The notes under the pieces were generated by a model, which was given only the letters and a program-made list of their open reading frames with translations, was not told where the DNA came from and did no database searches. Shown here one piece after another: positions 33,480 to 41,447 of a DNA stretch of 64,000 nucleotides. This DNA comes from a virus. The DNA lies in IMG/VR virus record IMGVR_UViG_3300030419_005541, positions 62,001 through 126,000 of that record; one strand, given 5' to 3'. The translations under genes and the position numbers were made by a program. Within the stretch, counting starts at the first letter, position 1, and every line of letters begins with the position of its first letter.

Positions 33480-33938
33480 ATGATTAAGATAACAGATATA
33501 TTAAATGAAAGTAAAACTTCTAATATGATGAAAGCTATTCGTAAACACGGAACTGCGGGACCTTGGGATATTATTGTAAGTAAAAATAATAAGATAGCAA
33601 AACGAGTATCTGTACAAAATTTAAAAGAGATACCAGCAGAAATGGATGATGTAAAGAAAAAATTTCCAAACCATAAGATTGGTATAGAAGCAAAAAGTGG
33701 CAAGATAGCTTATAGAGAAGATAATAGTTGGTCTAATAATAAAGCAAAAAAGAAAGCTGATGTTGCTAAAATTATAAAAAAAGATATGGCTCTTATTATA
33801 AGCGGCGGGAAACCGAAAGGTGGATACAACGGCAACACAGGTGAAATTTTTGCTTGGGCTGATTCAAATTCTAAACGAGGTATGAGATACACGGTAAGTG
33901 TTGATACCGTAAGAGATATGTTAAGAGAATTACCATGA
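33480..33938 (+). CDS. tagged basic internal protein
   Basis: This is a 152-residue protein beginning MIKITDILNES, the tag pattern ending Leu-Asn-Glu before Ser. The mature part has a beta/alpha module (GPWDIIVSKNNKIAKRVSVQ), KIGIEAKSGKIAYREDN, a basic helix and GYNGNTGEIFAWADSNSKRG near the end. No catalytic motif is recognised. It is Lys-rich, compatible with packaging beside DNA. The start follows the previous stop by two bases. Confidence 0.55.
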   Translation: MIKITDILNESKTSNMMKAIRKHGTAGPWDIIVSKNNKIAKRVSVQNLKEIPAEMDDVKKKFPNHKIGIEAKSGKIAYREDNSWSNNKAKKKADVAKIIKKDMALIISGGKPKGGYNGNTGEIFAWADSNSKRGMRYTVSVDTVRDMLRELP

Positions 33939-33972
33939 TAAAATTAAATAAAAATATTTTAGGAGATAAATA

Positions 33973-34260
33973 ATGGCAACAGCAGATGCAGGAGGAATGC
34001 ACCGAGAAAAAAGAAAAGATGCTTACAGCCTCGGTGATTACAATAAAGTAACATACGTAGCACCAAACTCAATGGTAGCATTCACAGGTTCAATGGCGAG
34101 CGCTGCGGTTTTGATTGAAAATGCTACAAATGTAACACTTAATTTAAATAATGGTGGTAGTATGACAGGTGCATTACTAAATACTAAAGAAATACATCCA
34201 ATCGGTGTTAACAAAGTAACAATAGGTGCTACAGGCAAAGTACACGTATTACATAGATAA
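33973..34260 (+). CDS. small beta-rich structural protein, possible head decoration
   Basis: This 95-residue protein has a strong Shine-Dalgarno (AGGAGATAA) before the ATG. It begins MATADAGGMHREKRKDAYSL and then has regular beta segments (VTYVAPNSMVAFTGSMASAA, VTLNLNNGGSMTG, VTIGATGKVHVLHR). It has no tag and no cleavage site. Its size and fold type would suit a head decoration or small virion protein, but that is a guess from size and position only. Confidence 0.5.
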   Translation: MATADAGGMHREKRKDAYSLGDYNKVTYVAPNSMVAFTGSMASAAVLIENATNVTLNLNNGGSMTGALLNTKEIHPIGVNKVTIGATGKVHVLHR

Positions 34261-34280
34261 AATTTATAACGGAGATTCTA

Positions 34281-34880
34281 ATGAAAATTAAAGATATAAT
34301 AAAAGAAAATTCTGTTCTTGTTAGTCCAATAAGAACAATCAGACCGATTGGTGATACAGGCTCACAAATAAAAATGTCTGATTTAGTAAAAGAAGACGAA
34401 CAGAATGAAGAAAGAAAAATCGATACAAATGCTTTTCTTGGTATGGTTAACAGATTTGGTCGTATCGGTGAAGATATTAAAGTCAATGACTTACGTGGTA
34501 TAGCTAATGTGTTAAAGAATGTTGCTGAAGTAGCAAAGATTCATACAGAGTCTTTACAAGAAGATTGGTTTGATAAAGTAACCGTCACACGTAATATGAA
34601 AGAATTAAATAACTATTCAAGGCAGTTTAGTAAAATTGCTCAAGAGGCCGCAAGTCTTCAAGAACGTATGCGTGGCCTATATGAAGATATGGGTAACATT
34701 ATGGGTCGTTATTATGAAATCAATGAAGAACTTACAGAAGACGATGATTATGATGAGTTTTTTCAAGCCGCACTTAAAAAATTTGATGCAAGTTCTCCTG
34801 CTGATATGGATGGTGAAAAGAAAAAGAAATTTTTTAATTATGTAGATAAAAATTATGATGCTAAGGATGAGAGGGACTAA
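34281..34880 (+). CDS. tagged helical internal protein
   Basis: This is a 199-residue protein starting MKIKDIIKEN, the tag pattern ending Ile-Lys-Glu before Asn. There is another possible site at LVKE-D (about 36-39), and acidic residues follow. The rest is helical with SRQFSKIAQEAASLQERMRG and a Tyr/Asp-rich tail. SPADMDGEKKKKFFNYVDKN near the end is a module I recall from related phage proteins. No enzyme signature is visible. The bS21 gene begins at the base after its stop. Confidence 0.55.
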   Translation: MKIKDIIKENSVLVSPIRTIRPIGDTGSQIKMSDLVKEDEQNEERKIDTNAFLGMVNRFGRIGEDIKVNDLRGIANVLKNVAEVAKIHTESLQEDWFDKVTVTRNMKELNNYSRQFSKIAQEAASLQERMRGLYEDMGNIMGRYYEINEELTEDDDYDEFFQAALKKFDASSPADMDGEKKKKFFNYVDKNYDAKDERD

Positions 34881-35087
34881 ATGGTTTATGTAAAGGTTGA
34901 TAAAAAAAGAAGTGTTGAAAAAGCAATATCAATATTTAAGAGAAAAGTAAAAGAAGCAGGTATTCTTTTAGAGTTACGTGAAAGACAAGAATTTAAAAAG
35001 AAAAGTGCAGTAAAAAGAAAAAAGAGAGCACAAGCATTAGCTCGTATGAGACAAAGAAAAGAAAAAAGACCAACAAAATGGTTATAA
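34881..35087 (+). CDS. rpsU: ribosomal protein bS21 homologue
   Basis: This 68-residue protein has the full bS21 pattern: VYVKVDKKRSVEKAISIFKR, an Ala-Gly-Ile-Leu-Leu-Glu-Leu-Arg turn, then FKKKSAVKRKKRAQALARMR and a basic tail. The length matches bacterial bS21. bS21 is a loosely bound small-subunit protein near the anti-Shine-Dalgarno that helps initiation. Phage copies are known from marine viruses and can join host ribosomes. Here it stands immediately before the scaffold and capsid genes, which suggests expression with head genes to favour viral mRNA late in infection (inference). A Shine-Dalgarno-like GAGAGG precedes the ATG. Confidence 0.88.
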   Translation: MVYVKVDKKRSVEKAISIFKRKVKEAGILLELRERQEFKKKSAVKRKKRAQALARMRQRKEKRPTKWL

Positions 35088-35097
35088 AATCTTTTCT

Positions 35098-35112
35098 TTA
35101 TATATTTATATA
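35098..35112 (+). promoter_or_regulatory. candidate promoter motif (TATTTATA type)
   Basis: TTATATATTTATATA follows the bS21 gene and begins the 135-base leader of the scaffold/capsid unit. It is one of the best matches to the recurrent core. Confidence 0.45.
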
Positions 35113-35120
35113 AAAACAAA

Positions 35121-35154
35121 TACACTTTCGTACTTTCGTACATCATAAAGTGTA
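35121..35154 (+). promoter_or_regulatory. leader hairpin with tandem octamer before scaffold gene
   Basis: Perfect 8-base inverted arms TACACTTT (35121-35128) and AAAGTGTA (35147-35154) enclose an 18-base loop. The octamer CTTTCGTA is directly repeated at 35125-35132 and 35133-35140. There is no U-tract, so it is not an obvious terminator. It could be an mRNA leader structure or a protein-binding site controlling gp22-gp23 expression. Confidence 0.4.
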
Positions 35155-35222
35155 CCAATAGAGTAATCTATAATAGTTTAAAATAACTATTTTAATTCCA
35201 AAATTCCGTAAGGAGAATAGTA

Positions 35223-36245
35223 ATGGATGATTTATTAAAAGATGCCATTGCAGATGCCAAAGCAGTTCGTGAAACAGCTATCGCTAACGCTAAATTAGCT
35301 TTAGAAGAAGCTTTCACTCCTAAACTTCAGAATATGCTTTCCGCTAAAATTCAAAATGAAATCGACCTTGACGAAGAAGAACACGAAGACGAAGAAGGAC
35401 ACGAAGACGAAGAAGAAATGGAAGCAGAAGGTCGCGGTGACGATGAAATGGCTCGTGACGGTGATGAACTTGAAAATGAAATGCGTGGAGACGATAAAGA
35501 AGTTGAAGAAGATGAACACGAAGACGAAGAACAGAATGAAGAAGACGATATGGACATGGATGCTGATGACGAAGAGATGGGTGACGATGAGTTAGACCTC
35601 GAAGCTATTATCAAAGAGTTAGAAGCTGAAATTAACGAAGAAGATGAAGAAGAACCTAAGGAAGAATCTGTCAACGAAGAAGATGATGAGTCTGAAAAGA
35701 AAGATGAATCTGTCAACGAAGAAGAAGAAGATGAACCTAAGGAAGAATCTGTCAACGAAGAAGAAGAAGATGAAAAGAAAGATGATGTCAAGGAAGACGC
35801 TGAGTTTAACTTAGATGAAATTCTTGATGCTCTTAAAGAAGAATCTGACGAAGAAAGCGATGACGTTTCTGAAATCTCTAAAGTTCGTGCTGAGTTAGAA
35901 GAAACTCGTGAAGCTGTCAAATTTATGAGAGACAAGCTAAATGAAGTTAATCTACTTAACGCTAAGCTTCTTTTCACAAACAAGCTTTTCCGTGCTTATG
36001 GCTTAAACAATGAGCAAAAAATGAAAGTTGTTGAGACTTTCGACAGAGCATCAAACATACGTGAAGTCAAGTTGGTTTATTCAACAATGGCTGAAACATT
36101 TGGTGCTAAGAAGACTGAAATTAAAGAATCAAAAGGCTCGGCTTCTAAAGCTGTTGCATCAACAAAGAGTGAAAAACAAGAAGAAGTAATTTCTGAAGGT
36201 AATGAACTCCGCAACAGATTTAAGAAGTTAGCTAATATCATTTAA
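35223..36245 (+). CDS. gp22: prohead scaffold protein (gp22)
   Basis: This is a 340-residue, extremely acidic protein placed directly before the major capsid gene, as T4 gene 22. The N-terminal helix (LLKDAIADAKAVRETAIANA) is followed by long Asp/Glu tracts with three copies of an ESVNEE-containing unit. A helical C-terminal domain ends NELRNRFKKLANII, typical of gp22-like scaffolds. The Val-Asn-Glu sites inside the acid repeats match the cleavage pattern seen in the cargo proteins. That fits removal of the scaffold by gp21 during maturation. The acidic tracts have low complexity at DNA level too. Confidence 0.85.
   Translation: MDDLLKDAIADAKAVRETAIANAKLALEEAFTPKLQNMLSAKIQNEIDLDEEEHEDEEGHEDEEEMEAEGRGDDEMARDGDELENEMRGDDKEVEEDEHEDEEQNEEDDMDMDADDEEMGDDELDLEAIIKELEAEINEEDEEEPKEESVNEEDDESEKKDESVNEEEEDEPKEESVNEEEEDEKKDDVKEDAEFNLDEILDALKEESDEESDDVSEISKVRAELEETREAVKFMRDKLNEVNLLNAKLLFTNKLFRAYGLNNEQKMKVVETFDRASNIREVKLVYSTMAETFGAKKTEIKESKGSASKAVASTKSEKQEEVISEGNELRNRFKKLANII
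35655..35775 (+). repeat. tandem repeat inside gp22 encoding ESVNEE units
   Basis: The unit GAATCTGTCAACGAAGAAG occurs three times (starting near 35664, 35706 and 35744), with GAA/GAT-rich spacers. It encodes Glu-Ser-Val-Asn-Glu-Glu, a probable multiplication of gp21-type cleavage sites. Confidence 0.7.
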
Positions 36246-36256
36246 GGGGAATTAAA

Positions 36257-37864
36257 ATGCCTAATTATGACAATATTAATGACTTAATGAGCGCTCAATC
36301 TCCACAAGCTGAATTGTTGAAACATACACGTAAGCTTCAGGAGAAATGGGAACCAACAGGTTTATTAGATGGCATAGATGATGAAACTAAGAAAAGTAGT
36401 ATGTCTGTACTTCTTGAGAACCAGGCTTCACAGCTTGTTAAAGAGGCTTCTCAGACTTCTACATCTTCTAACAAAGAAGAATGGTCAGGTGTTGCACTTC
36501 CATTGGTTCGTAGAATCTTTGGTGAGTTAGCCGCACAGGACTTCGTAAGCGTTCAGCCTATGAATCTTCCAAGTGGACTTATTTTCTATCTTGACTTCAA
36601 ATATGGCTCAGGTAATGGACTTGCAGAAGTAGGTGGCGACATCTTCGGTAACACTTCAGGTTCAGGTGATGCGAGTGGTGGACTTTATGGTGCTGGTAAA
36701 TTTGGATATTCTGCTAAAGAAGTATCTAAAACAGGACTTGTAAGTGCTGCAGCTCTTGCGTCTGATAAATTTACAACCGGTTCAGTAGGATTCGCTGATG
36801 TTGACTTTGAACCATCACTTTCTGCTTCTTTATCAAGCTTGATGAAAGTTAGTATTCGTAAACAGGATTTATCAAGTCCTGACGTGCAGTCTGTAAGAGC
36901 TTTTGAACTTACAGGTTCACAAATCAATACACTTTATCCTGCTTATACAGCTTATGATGGTGATGATACAATTTCATTTATCGTTGATGGTGGTGCTACA
37001 CTACCTGCACAAGCGATTGGTGTGAAATATATCAAAGAAACAGGTGCTACTTCAAGAGGTGATTTTGAAGATACTCCTGCAGAACCAACTCCAACTGATT
37101 TGAGTATACCTCAGGTAGACATCCAAATGAAATCAATTCCGATTGTCGCAAAGACTCGTAAATTGAAAGCTGTTTGGACTCCTGAACTTGCTCAAGACCT
37201 TAACGCTTATCATTCAGTTGATGCTGAAGCTGAATTGACATCTATGCTTTCTGAGTATGTTTCTATGGAAATAGATTTAGAAATCCTTGATATGTTGATG
37301 GCTGACGCTTCTGCTAAAGAAGAAAAGTGGTCTGCTAAAGTTGGATTCGAATGGGATGGTGGTAATGCTTTTGCAGAATCATCAGGTAATTCAAATGCTT
37401 ACACAAAAGGTGAGTGGTTCCAAACACTTGGAAACAAAATCCAAAGCGTAAGTAACGCAATACATCAGAAGACACTACGTGGTGGTGCTAACTTTATTGT
37501 TGTTTCTCCTGAGACTGCAACAATCATTGAAAGTATACCTGGCTACGCAGCTTCTACTAATGGTGATGCTAACAACAACAAGTATGCGATGGGTGTACAG
37601 CAGATAGGTGCTCTTAATAACAGATATACGGTTTACAAGAACCCATATATGTTAGAGAATCAAATCCTATGTGGTTTCAGAGGAAGCAATTTCTTAGAAA
37701 CAGGTGCTGTCTATGCTCCATACATTCCGTTAATTATGACACCTCTTGTTTACGACCCTGTGAATTTCACACCTCGTAAAGGCGTAATGACACGTTATGC
37801 TAAGAAGATGGTACGTCCTGAGTTCTACGGTAAAGTTATCGTTGCTGACGTTGACAAAGTGTAA
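36257..37864 (+). CDS. gp23: major capsid protein (gp23)
   Basis: This is a 535-residue HK97-fold capsid protein of the T4 gp23 family. WSGVALPLVRRIFGELAAQD then FVSVQPMNLPSGLIFYLDFK is the family hallmark, and the C-terminal part (RKGVMTRYAKKMVRPEFYGK) agrees. A likely gp21 site is VKE-A at residues 61-64, nearly the position of the T4 cut (65/66), which would remove the N-terminal propeptide. Codon use is somewhat less AT-biased than in the flanking cargo genes, as expected for a highly expressed gene. It is followed at once by a strong terminator. Confidence 0.95.
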   Translation: MPNYDNINDLMSAQSPQAELLKHTRKLQEKWEPTGLLDGIDDETKKSSMSVLLENQASQLVKEASQTSTSSNKEEWSGVALPLVRRIFGELAAQDFVSVQPMNLPSGLIFYLDFKYGSGNGLAEVGGDIFGNTSGSGDASGGLYGAGKFGYSAKEVSKTGLVSAAALASDKFTTGSVGFADVDFEPSLSASLSSLMKVSIRKQDLSSPDVQSVRAFELTGSQINTLYPAYTAYDGDDTISFIVDGGATLPAQAIGVKYIKETGATSRGDFEDTPAEPTPTDLSIPQVDIQMKSIPIVAKTRKLKAVWTPELAQDLNAYHSVDAEAELTSMLSEYVSMEIDLEILDMLMADASAKEEKWSAKVGFEWDGGNAFAESSGNSNAYTKGEWFQTLGNKIQSVSNAIHQKTLRGGANFIVVSPETATIIESIPGYAASTNGDANNNKYAMGVQQIGALNNRYTVYKNPYMLENQILCGFRGSNFLETGAVYAPYIPLIMTPLVYDPVNFTPRKGVMTRYAKKMVRPEFYGKVIVADVDKV

Positions 37865-37889
37865 GTAATTTAACTTATACTCTTTAAGG

Positions 37890-37920
37890 AAAAGGCCCTA
37901 TTTTTAGGGCCTTTTTCTTT
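37890..37920 (+). terminator. rho-independent terminator after gp23
   Basis: The 11-base stem AAAAGGCCCTA (37890-37900) and its complement TAGGGCCTTTT (37905-37915) enclose a TTTT loop and run into a T-rich tract. It ends the scaffold-capsid unit. Confidence 0.9.
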
Positions 37921-37947
37921 TTCTATTTCTTCAGAAATTTGAGTTTT

Positions 37948-37962
37948 TTATATTTATATATG
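37948..37962 (+). promoter_or_regulatory. candidate promoter motif (TATTTATA type)
   Basis: TTATATTTATATATG lies between the gp23 terminator and the neck gene, about 24 bases before its ATG. A promoter is needed here because of the terminator just upstream, which strengthens the reading of this motif. Confidence 0.5.
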
Positions 37963-37985
37963 ATACAAAGCTTTGGAGAAAAAAT

Positions 37986-39155
37986 ATGCCTCAATTATCA
38001 ATATGGTCAGGTACAAGTACATTTAGTAGTGGACAGACACCATATGGATTCTATGATAGTGATTCAGAATTTTCAGGTTCAGGAGTACATTCTGTAGACA
38101 GATTTGCAGATTGGGCCGCAAAAAGACTTGGATATCCAATAGTAGATATAGAATTACAATCAGGTTCCTTTTATGCTTGTTATGAAGAAGCTGTAACAGA
38201 ATATTCAGCACAAGTAAATCAGTTTAATATTAAAGATAATTTATTATCTTTGCAAGGTCAGCCTACAAGTTCTAATCTAACACACAGAACCGTAACTAAT
38301 TCTTTTGGTAGATTTATTACTCTTTCTGAACAATATGGTACAGAAGCAGGTGTAGGCGGAACGGTAGATTTTAAAACAGGTTCTATCGATATTGTTAGTG
38401 GTTCACAAGAATATGATTTAGATGCACTTTGGACAATTCCATCAGAGAGTGTAGCATCATCAGGTAGTGGTATAGAAATTAGAAAAATTTATTATGAAGG
38501 ACCTGCCGCAGTCAATAAATATTTTGACCCTTATGCCGGTGTAAATCAAAATAATATGAATATGTTAGATGCGTTTGGGTGGGGAAATTATTCACCTTCA
38601 ATTCAGTTTCTAATGATGCCAATGTATGCTGACTTATTAAGAATACAAGCTATAGAGTTAAATGACCAAATTAGAAAATCAGCATATTCTTTTGAATTGA
38701 CAAATAACAAACTAAGAATTTTCCCAAAACCTGTCGATGATTATAAATTATATTTTAAATATCTTATAAAAGACGATAGAGGTAATCCACTAAAAGGTAG
38801 TAATCAAGATAGAATAAGTGACATAAGTAATGCACCATATGACAATATGCAATTTAAATTTATAAATGATGTTGGTAAACAATGGATTAAAAAGTATGCA
38901 CTTGCTCTATGTAAAGAGTTATTAGGAACAATAAGAAGCAAGTATTCTTCAGTACCTATTCCAAATGCAGATGTTTCGATGGACGGTGATACATTGAGAA
39001 ATGAAGCCGCAACAGAAAAAGAAAATTTAATAACACAATTACGGGAAGTATTAGAACAAACAAGTAGAAAAGCAATGATGGAAGCAGAACGTGATGAATC
39101 TGAAGCATTGCAAGAAAAACTTAATAAAGTACCTTACCCAATTTACATAGGATAA
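37986..39155 (+). CDS. gp13: neck protein (gp13-like head completion)
   Basis: This 389-residue protein has SVDRFADWAAKRLGYPIVDI followed by YEEAVTEYSAQVNQF, a typical start of head-tail connector proteins. Its C-terminal segment includes KELLGTIRSKYSSVPIP and VSMDGDTLRNEAATEKENLI, the pattern I associate with gp13 neck proteins of T4-like phages. It would complete the head below the portal and bind the neck. The Shine-Dalgarno GGAG is present. It is the first gene of the tail-joining operon that continues with 39160 and 39645. It is longer than T4 gp13 (309). Confidence 0.7.
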   Translation: MPQLSIWSGTSTFSSGQTPYGFYDSDSEFSGSGVHSVDRFADWAAKRLGYPIVDIELQSGSFYACYEEAVTEYSAQVNQFNIKDNLLSLQGQPTSSNLTHRTVTNSFGRFITLSEQYGTEAGVGGTVDFKTGSIDIVSGSQEYDLDALWTIPSESVASSGSGIEIRKIYYEGPAAVNKYFDPYAGVNQNNMNMLDAFGWGNYSPSIQFLMMPMYADLLRIQAIELNDQIRKSAYSFELTNNKLRIFPKPVDDYKLYFKYLIKDDRGNPLKGSNQDRISDISNAPYDNMQFKFINDVGKQWIKKYALALCKELLGTIRSKYSSVPIPNADVSMDGDTLRNEAATEKENLITQLREVLEQTSRKAMMEAERDESEALQEKLNKVPYPIYIG

Positions 39156-39159
39156 AGTG

Positions 39160-39645
39160 ATGGCAGGACGCTTTCTCTCATCAAGAGATAACGATTTCTT
39201 TCACAAAGTAAACAAAGAACTATTAGGTGATTCGTTTAGAAGTAAAGAAGGAATAATAAATCAAGAAGTAACAATTTATCAAATAGATGAACGAGATACC
39301 TCTGTTGATATGTACGGAGAATCAGCATCAGGTAAAGCTTGGAAAGATGGTGTTTCTTTAAAATGTTTAATTGATGCAGAAGATTTTGATTTTAATACTG
39401 ACGAGTTTGGAGCTGATAAACAACAAAATGCAACTTTCTCTTTTTTAAGAGATTCAGTATTAGAAGCAAATATTGTTATAGCTTTAGGAGATGTAATAAA
39501 TTGGAACTACGCATATTTTACAATTTCATCTTTAAATGAAAATCAATTAATTGGTGGAATGCAAAATCAAAATTTTTCAGTAATAGCAACAGCATATCTA
39601 ACAAGACTAAGTAGTTTAGGTATTGAAAATGTGAGGGCTTACTAA
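39160..39645 (+). CDS. neck / head-tail joining protein (gp14 position)
   Basis: This is a 161-residue protein from ATG 39160, with an in-frame GTG at 39157. Typical pieces are LSSRDNDFFHKVNKELLGD, VTIYQIDERDTSVDMYGES and LGDVINWNYAYFTISSLNEN. The motif of an early Ile-Tyr-Gln/Lys-Ile strand followed by Asp-Met-Tyr-Gly-Glu is one I associate with neck proteins in marine myoviruses. Its position between the gp13-like and gp15-like genes supports a gp14 role, although it is shorter than T4 gp14 (256). It shares one base with the next start. Confidence 0.55.
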   Translation: MAGRFLSSRDNDFFHKVNKELLGDSFRSKEGIINQEVTIYQIDERDTSVDMYGESASGKAWKDGVSLKCLIDAEDFDFNTDEFGADKQQNATFSFLRDSVLEANIVIALGDVINWNYAYFTISSLNENQLIGGMQNQNFSVIATAYLTRLSSLGIENVRAY

Positions 39646-40487
39646 TGGCAGGTAGAGTAGAACCTAATTTATCAAGACCGATTGAGTATACAGAAAAAAA
39701 GAAAATCAATCGTGGTCGTGAGTTAAGAAGAGATAACGATGATTATAAAAAGAATTATTCAATTACTCTTATGGACCACGATGCGGCTGTTATGTATTAT
39801 TTTAATGAAGTAATCAGACCCGTTGTAGAAGAGAATGGTAATCAAGTAAAAGTTCCAATTATGTATGCTAATCCTGAAAGATGGGCAAGTGTTAAAAAAT
39901 CAGGTCATATGGTAGACAGAAATAAAAAAAGAATTATTCCTGTAGTAGCATTTAGAAGAGTTTCGATTGAGAAAGACCCTAACTATGTTATAGATAAATT
40001 AGATGCTAATAAACCAAATCTTACATATACATTTCAAAAAAAATATTCTGTAAATAACAGATACGATTTATTGTCTGCTATGAATGGTGCTCAACCAAGT
40101 AAAGAATTTCATTCTGTAACAATGCCTGACTATATGATTATGAATTATGAAGCTATCGTTTGGACAAACTTTACAGACCAAATGAATAAGATTATTGAAA
40201 GAATCAATTTTGCTGATGGAGCATATTGGGGTGACCCAGGAAAATTTAAATTTCGTACTACTATAGATAGTTTTACAGATGCATCTGAATATGACCAAGA
40301 AAGATTGATAAGAACTAACTTTAGTTTTACGTTTAACGGATATTTATTACCCGAAGAGTTTAATGGTGTTTCTAATACACAACGTGGCTTCTCTCCAAAG
40401 TATGTCACTATGTTTTCAGAAACAACTACAGATTTAAATAAAACTCTTAGAAACGAAAATATTGAAGTGAAGGGACAAAATGGCTGA
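39645..40487 (+). CDS. gp15: tail sheath stabilizer / completion protein (gp15)
   Basis: This 280-residue protein shows the gp15 architecture. YYFNEVIRPVVEENGNQVKV then PIMYANPERW matches the T4 gp15 strand with Val-Pro-Ile-x-Tyr-Ala. A helical/strand middle with KYSVNNRYDLLSAMNG follows. Then VWTNFTDQMNKIIERI and the final strand LIRTNFSFTFNGYLLPEEFN correspond to gp15 Thr-Phe-Glu-Val-Asn-Gly-Trp-Met-Tyr-Pro. gp15 caps the contractile sheath and connects tail to head. It overlaps the next gene by eight bases. Confidence 0.8.
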   Translation: MAGRVEPNLSRPIEYTEKKKINRGRELRRDNDDYKKNYSITLMDHDAAVMYYFNEVIRPVVEENGNQVKVPIMYANPERWASVKKSGHMVDRNKKRIIPVVAFRRVSIEKDPNYVIDKLDANKPNLTYTFQKKYSVNNRYDLLSAMNGAQPSKEFHSVTMPDYMIMNYEAIVWTNFTDQMNKIIERINFADGAYWGDPGKFKFRTTIDSFTDASEYDQERLIRTNFSFTFNGYLLPEEFNGVSNTQRGFSPKYVTMFSETTTDLNKTLRNENIEVKGQNG

Positions 40488-40944
40488 TACGAGCGATTAC
40501 TTACGAACTAATCAAATAGGAAACATAGAAGACTTAGAGTTTACTAATGCAGATGGCGGACCTACTTTATATATTTTAAGAGGTAGTGGTGAACCATCAA
40601 GTTCAGCAGATAGTAAAGCACTTGTAAATTATGGATATGTTGTTGGTAACTTTGTAACAAGACAACAATATTTTGCAGGCAACGCATCTTCATCTTTAAA
40701 AGCAGGGTCTCCTGTTTATAGAGTTACTTTATCAGCTACAGGTTCACAACAAGTTAATTCTAATACTTTAGAAGTATATTTAAATGGTATTAGTTTAAGA
40801 AAAAATGAAATAGCAAATCAACACTCTTCAGACTATTTCTTATCAGGTTCTAATAATGTAGTTTTATATAAACCAACAGGTTCATATGGTTATTCTATAA
40901 AAAATGATGATAAAATTAAAATTAAATTTCAACAAGGATTCTAA
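40480..40944 (+). CDS. small virion/fibre protein
   Basis: This is a 154-residue protein rich in Ser, Gly and Asn. After MADTSDYLRTNQIGNIEDLE comes ALVNYGYVVGNFVTRQQYFA and then a beta domain with LEVYLNGISLRKNE and SDYFLSGSNNVVLYK. Such a Leu-x-Val-Tyr-Leu-Asn-Gly beta module is common in phage fibre and baseplate periphery proteins. A similar beta domain with FKVNGVEQ is found in the next protein. It shares one base with that gene. Probably a fibre-network component. Confidence 0.5.
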   Translation: MADTSDYLRTNQIGNIEDLEFTNADGGPTLYILRGSGEPSSSADSKALVNYGYVVGNFVTRQQYFAGNASSSLKAGSPVYRVTLSATGSQQVNSNTLEVYLNGISLRKNEIANQHSSDYFLSGSNNVVLYKPTGSYGYSIKNDDKIKIKFQQGF

Positions 40945-41447
40945 TGGCAAGCGCAACTGACAAAAGAAGAATTTTAGTAAATGCTGTTGTTTCATTGAAA
41001 GATGAAAGCAATAAAGCATCAGACCTTGGATTTAGACATACACTTACAAGAAAAAGAAAACCATATAAACTAAATCTTAAAGATACATTATCTAATAGAA
41101 ATGAAGATTTGTTATCTCACGGACATATAAAAAGATATATAGAAGAAAAAACAATTTGTTTAAACAAACGTAAAATAGCAGTAGATTCTACAAAACAAAC
41201 TTTTCAGTTAGATGTTCCTACAGGATATAAAACGGTTACCGGAAGTGTATCTTTTAAAGTGAACGGAGTAGAACAACATAGTACAGATAATCAAGCAACA
41301 GCGATGACATCAAGTATTGATTATTTCATCGGTGACTCACCAAATTATGAATTTGTTTATTTATATAAACCTCGACAAGACCATAGTGGTTTGTTGGTAG
41401 ATAATCGAGACTCCTTAATAATTAATTATAGAGTGGAGAAAGCATAG
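40944..41447 (+). CDS. small virion protein with beta domain
   Basis: This is a 167-residue protein. The basic N-terminal part (DLGFRHTLTRKRKPYKLNLK) is followed by a beta domain (KQTFQLDVPTGYKTVTGSVS, FKVNGVEQHS, then YEFVYLYKPRQDHSGLLVD). The domain parallels that of the preceding protein, suggesting a related module. It shares one base with the start of the large adhesin. No enzymatic motif is present. Probably part of the fibre or its attachment. Confidence 0.5.
   Translation: MASATDKRRILVNAVVSLKDESNKASDLGFRHTLTRKRKPYKLNLKDTLSNRNEDLLSHGHIKRYIEEKTICLNKRKIAVDSTKQTFQLDVPTGYKTVTGSVSFKVNGVEQHSTDNQATAMTSSIDYFIGDSPNYEFVYLYKPRQDHSGLLVDNRDSLIINYRVEKA

Noticed and set aside
35351-35983. Long minus-strand open frame encoding a Ser-rich 210-residue product opposite gp22.
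   Set aside because: It is the antisense shadow of GAA/GAT-rich acidic codons, with no Shine-Dalgarno and no recognisable domain.
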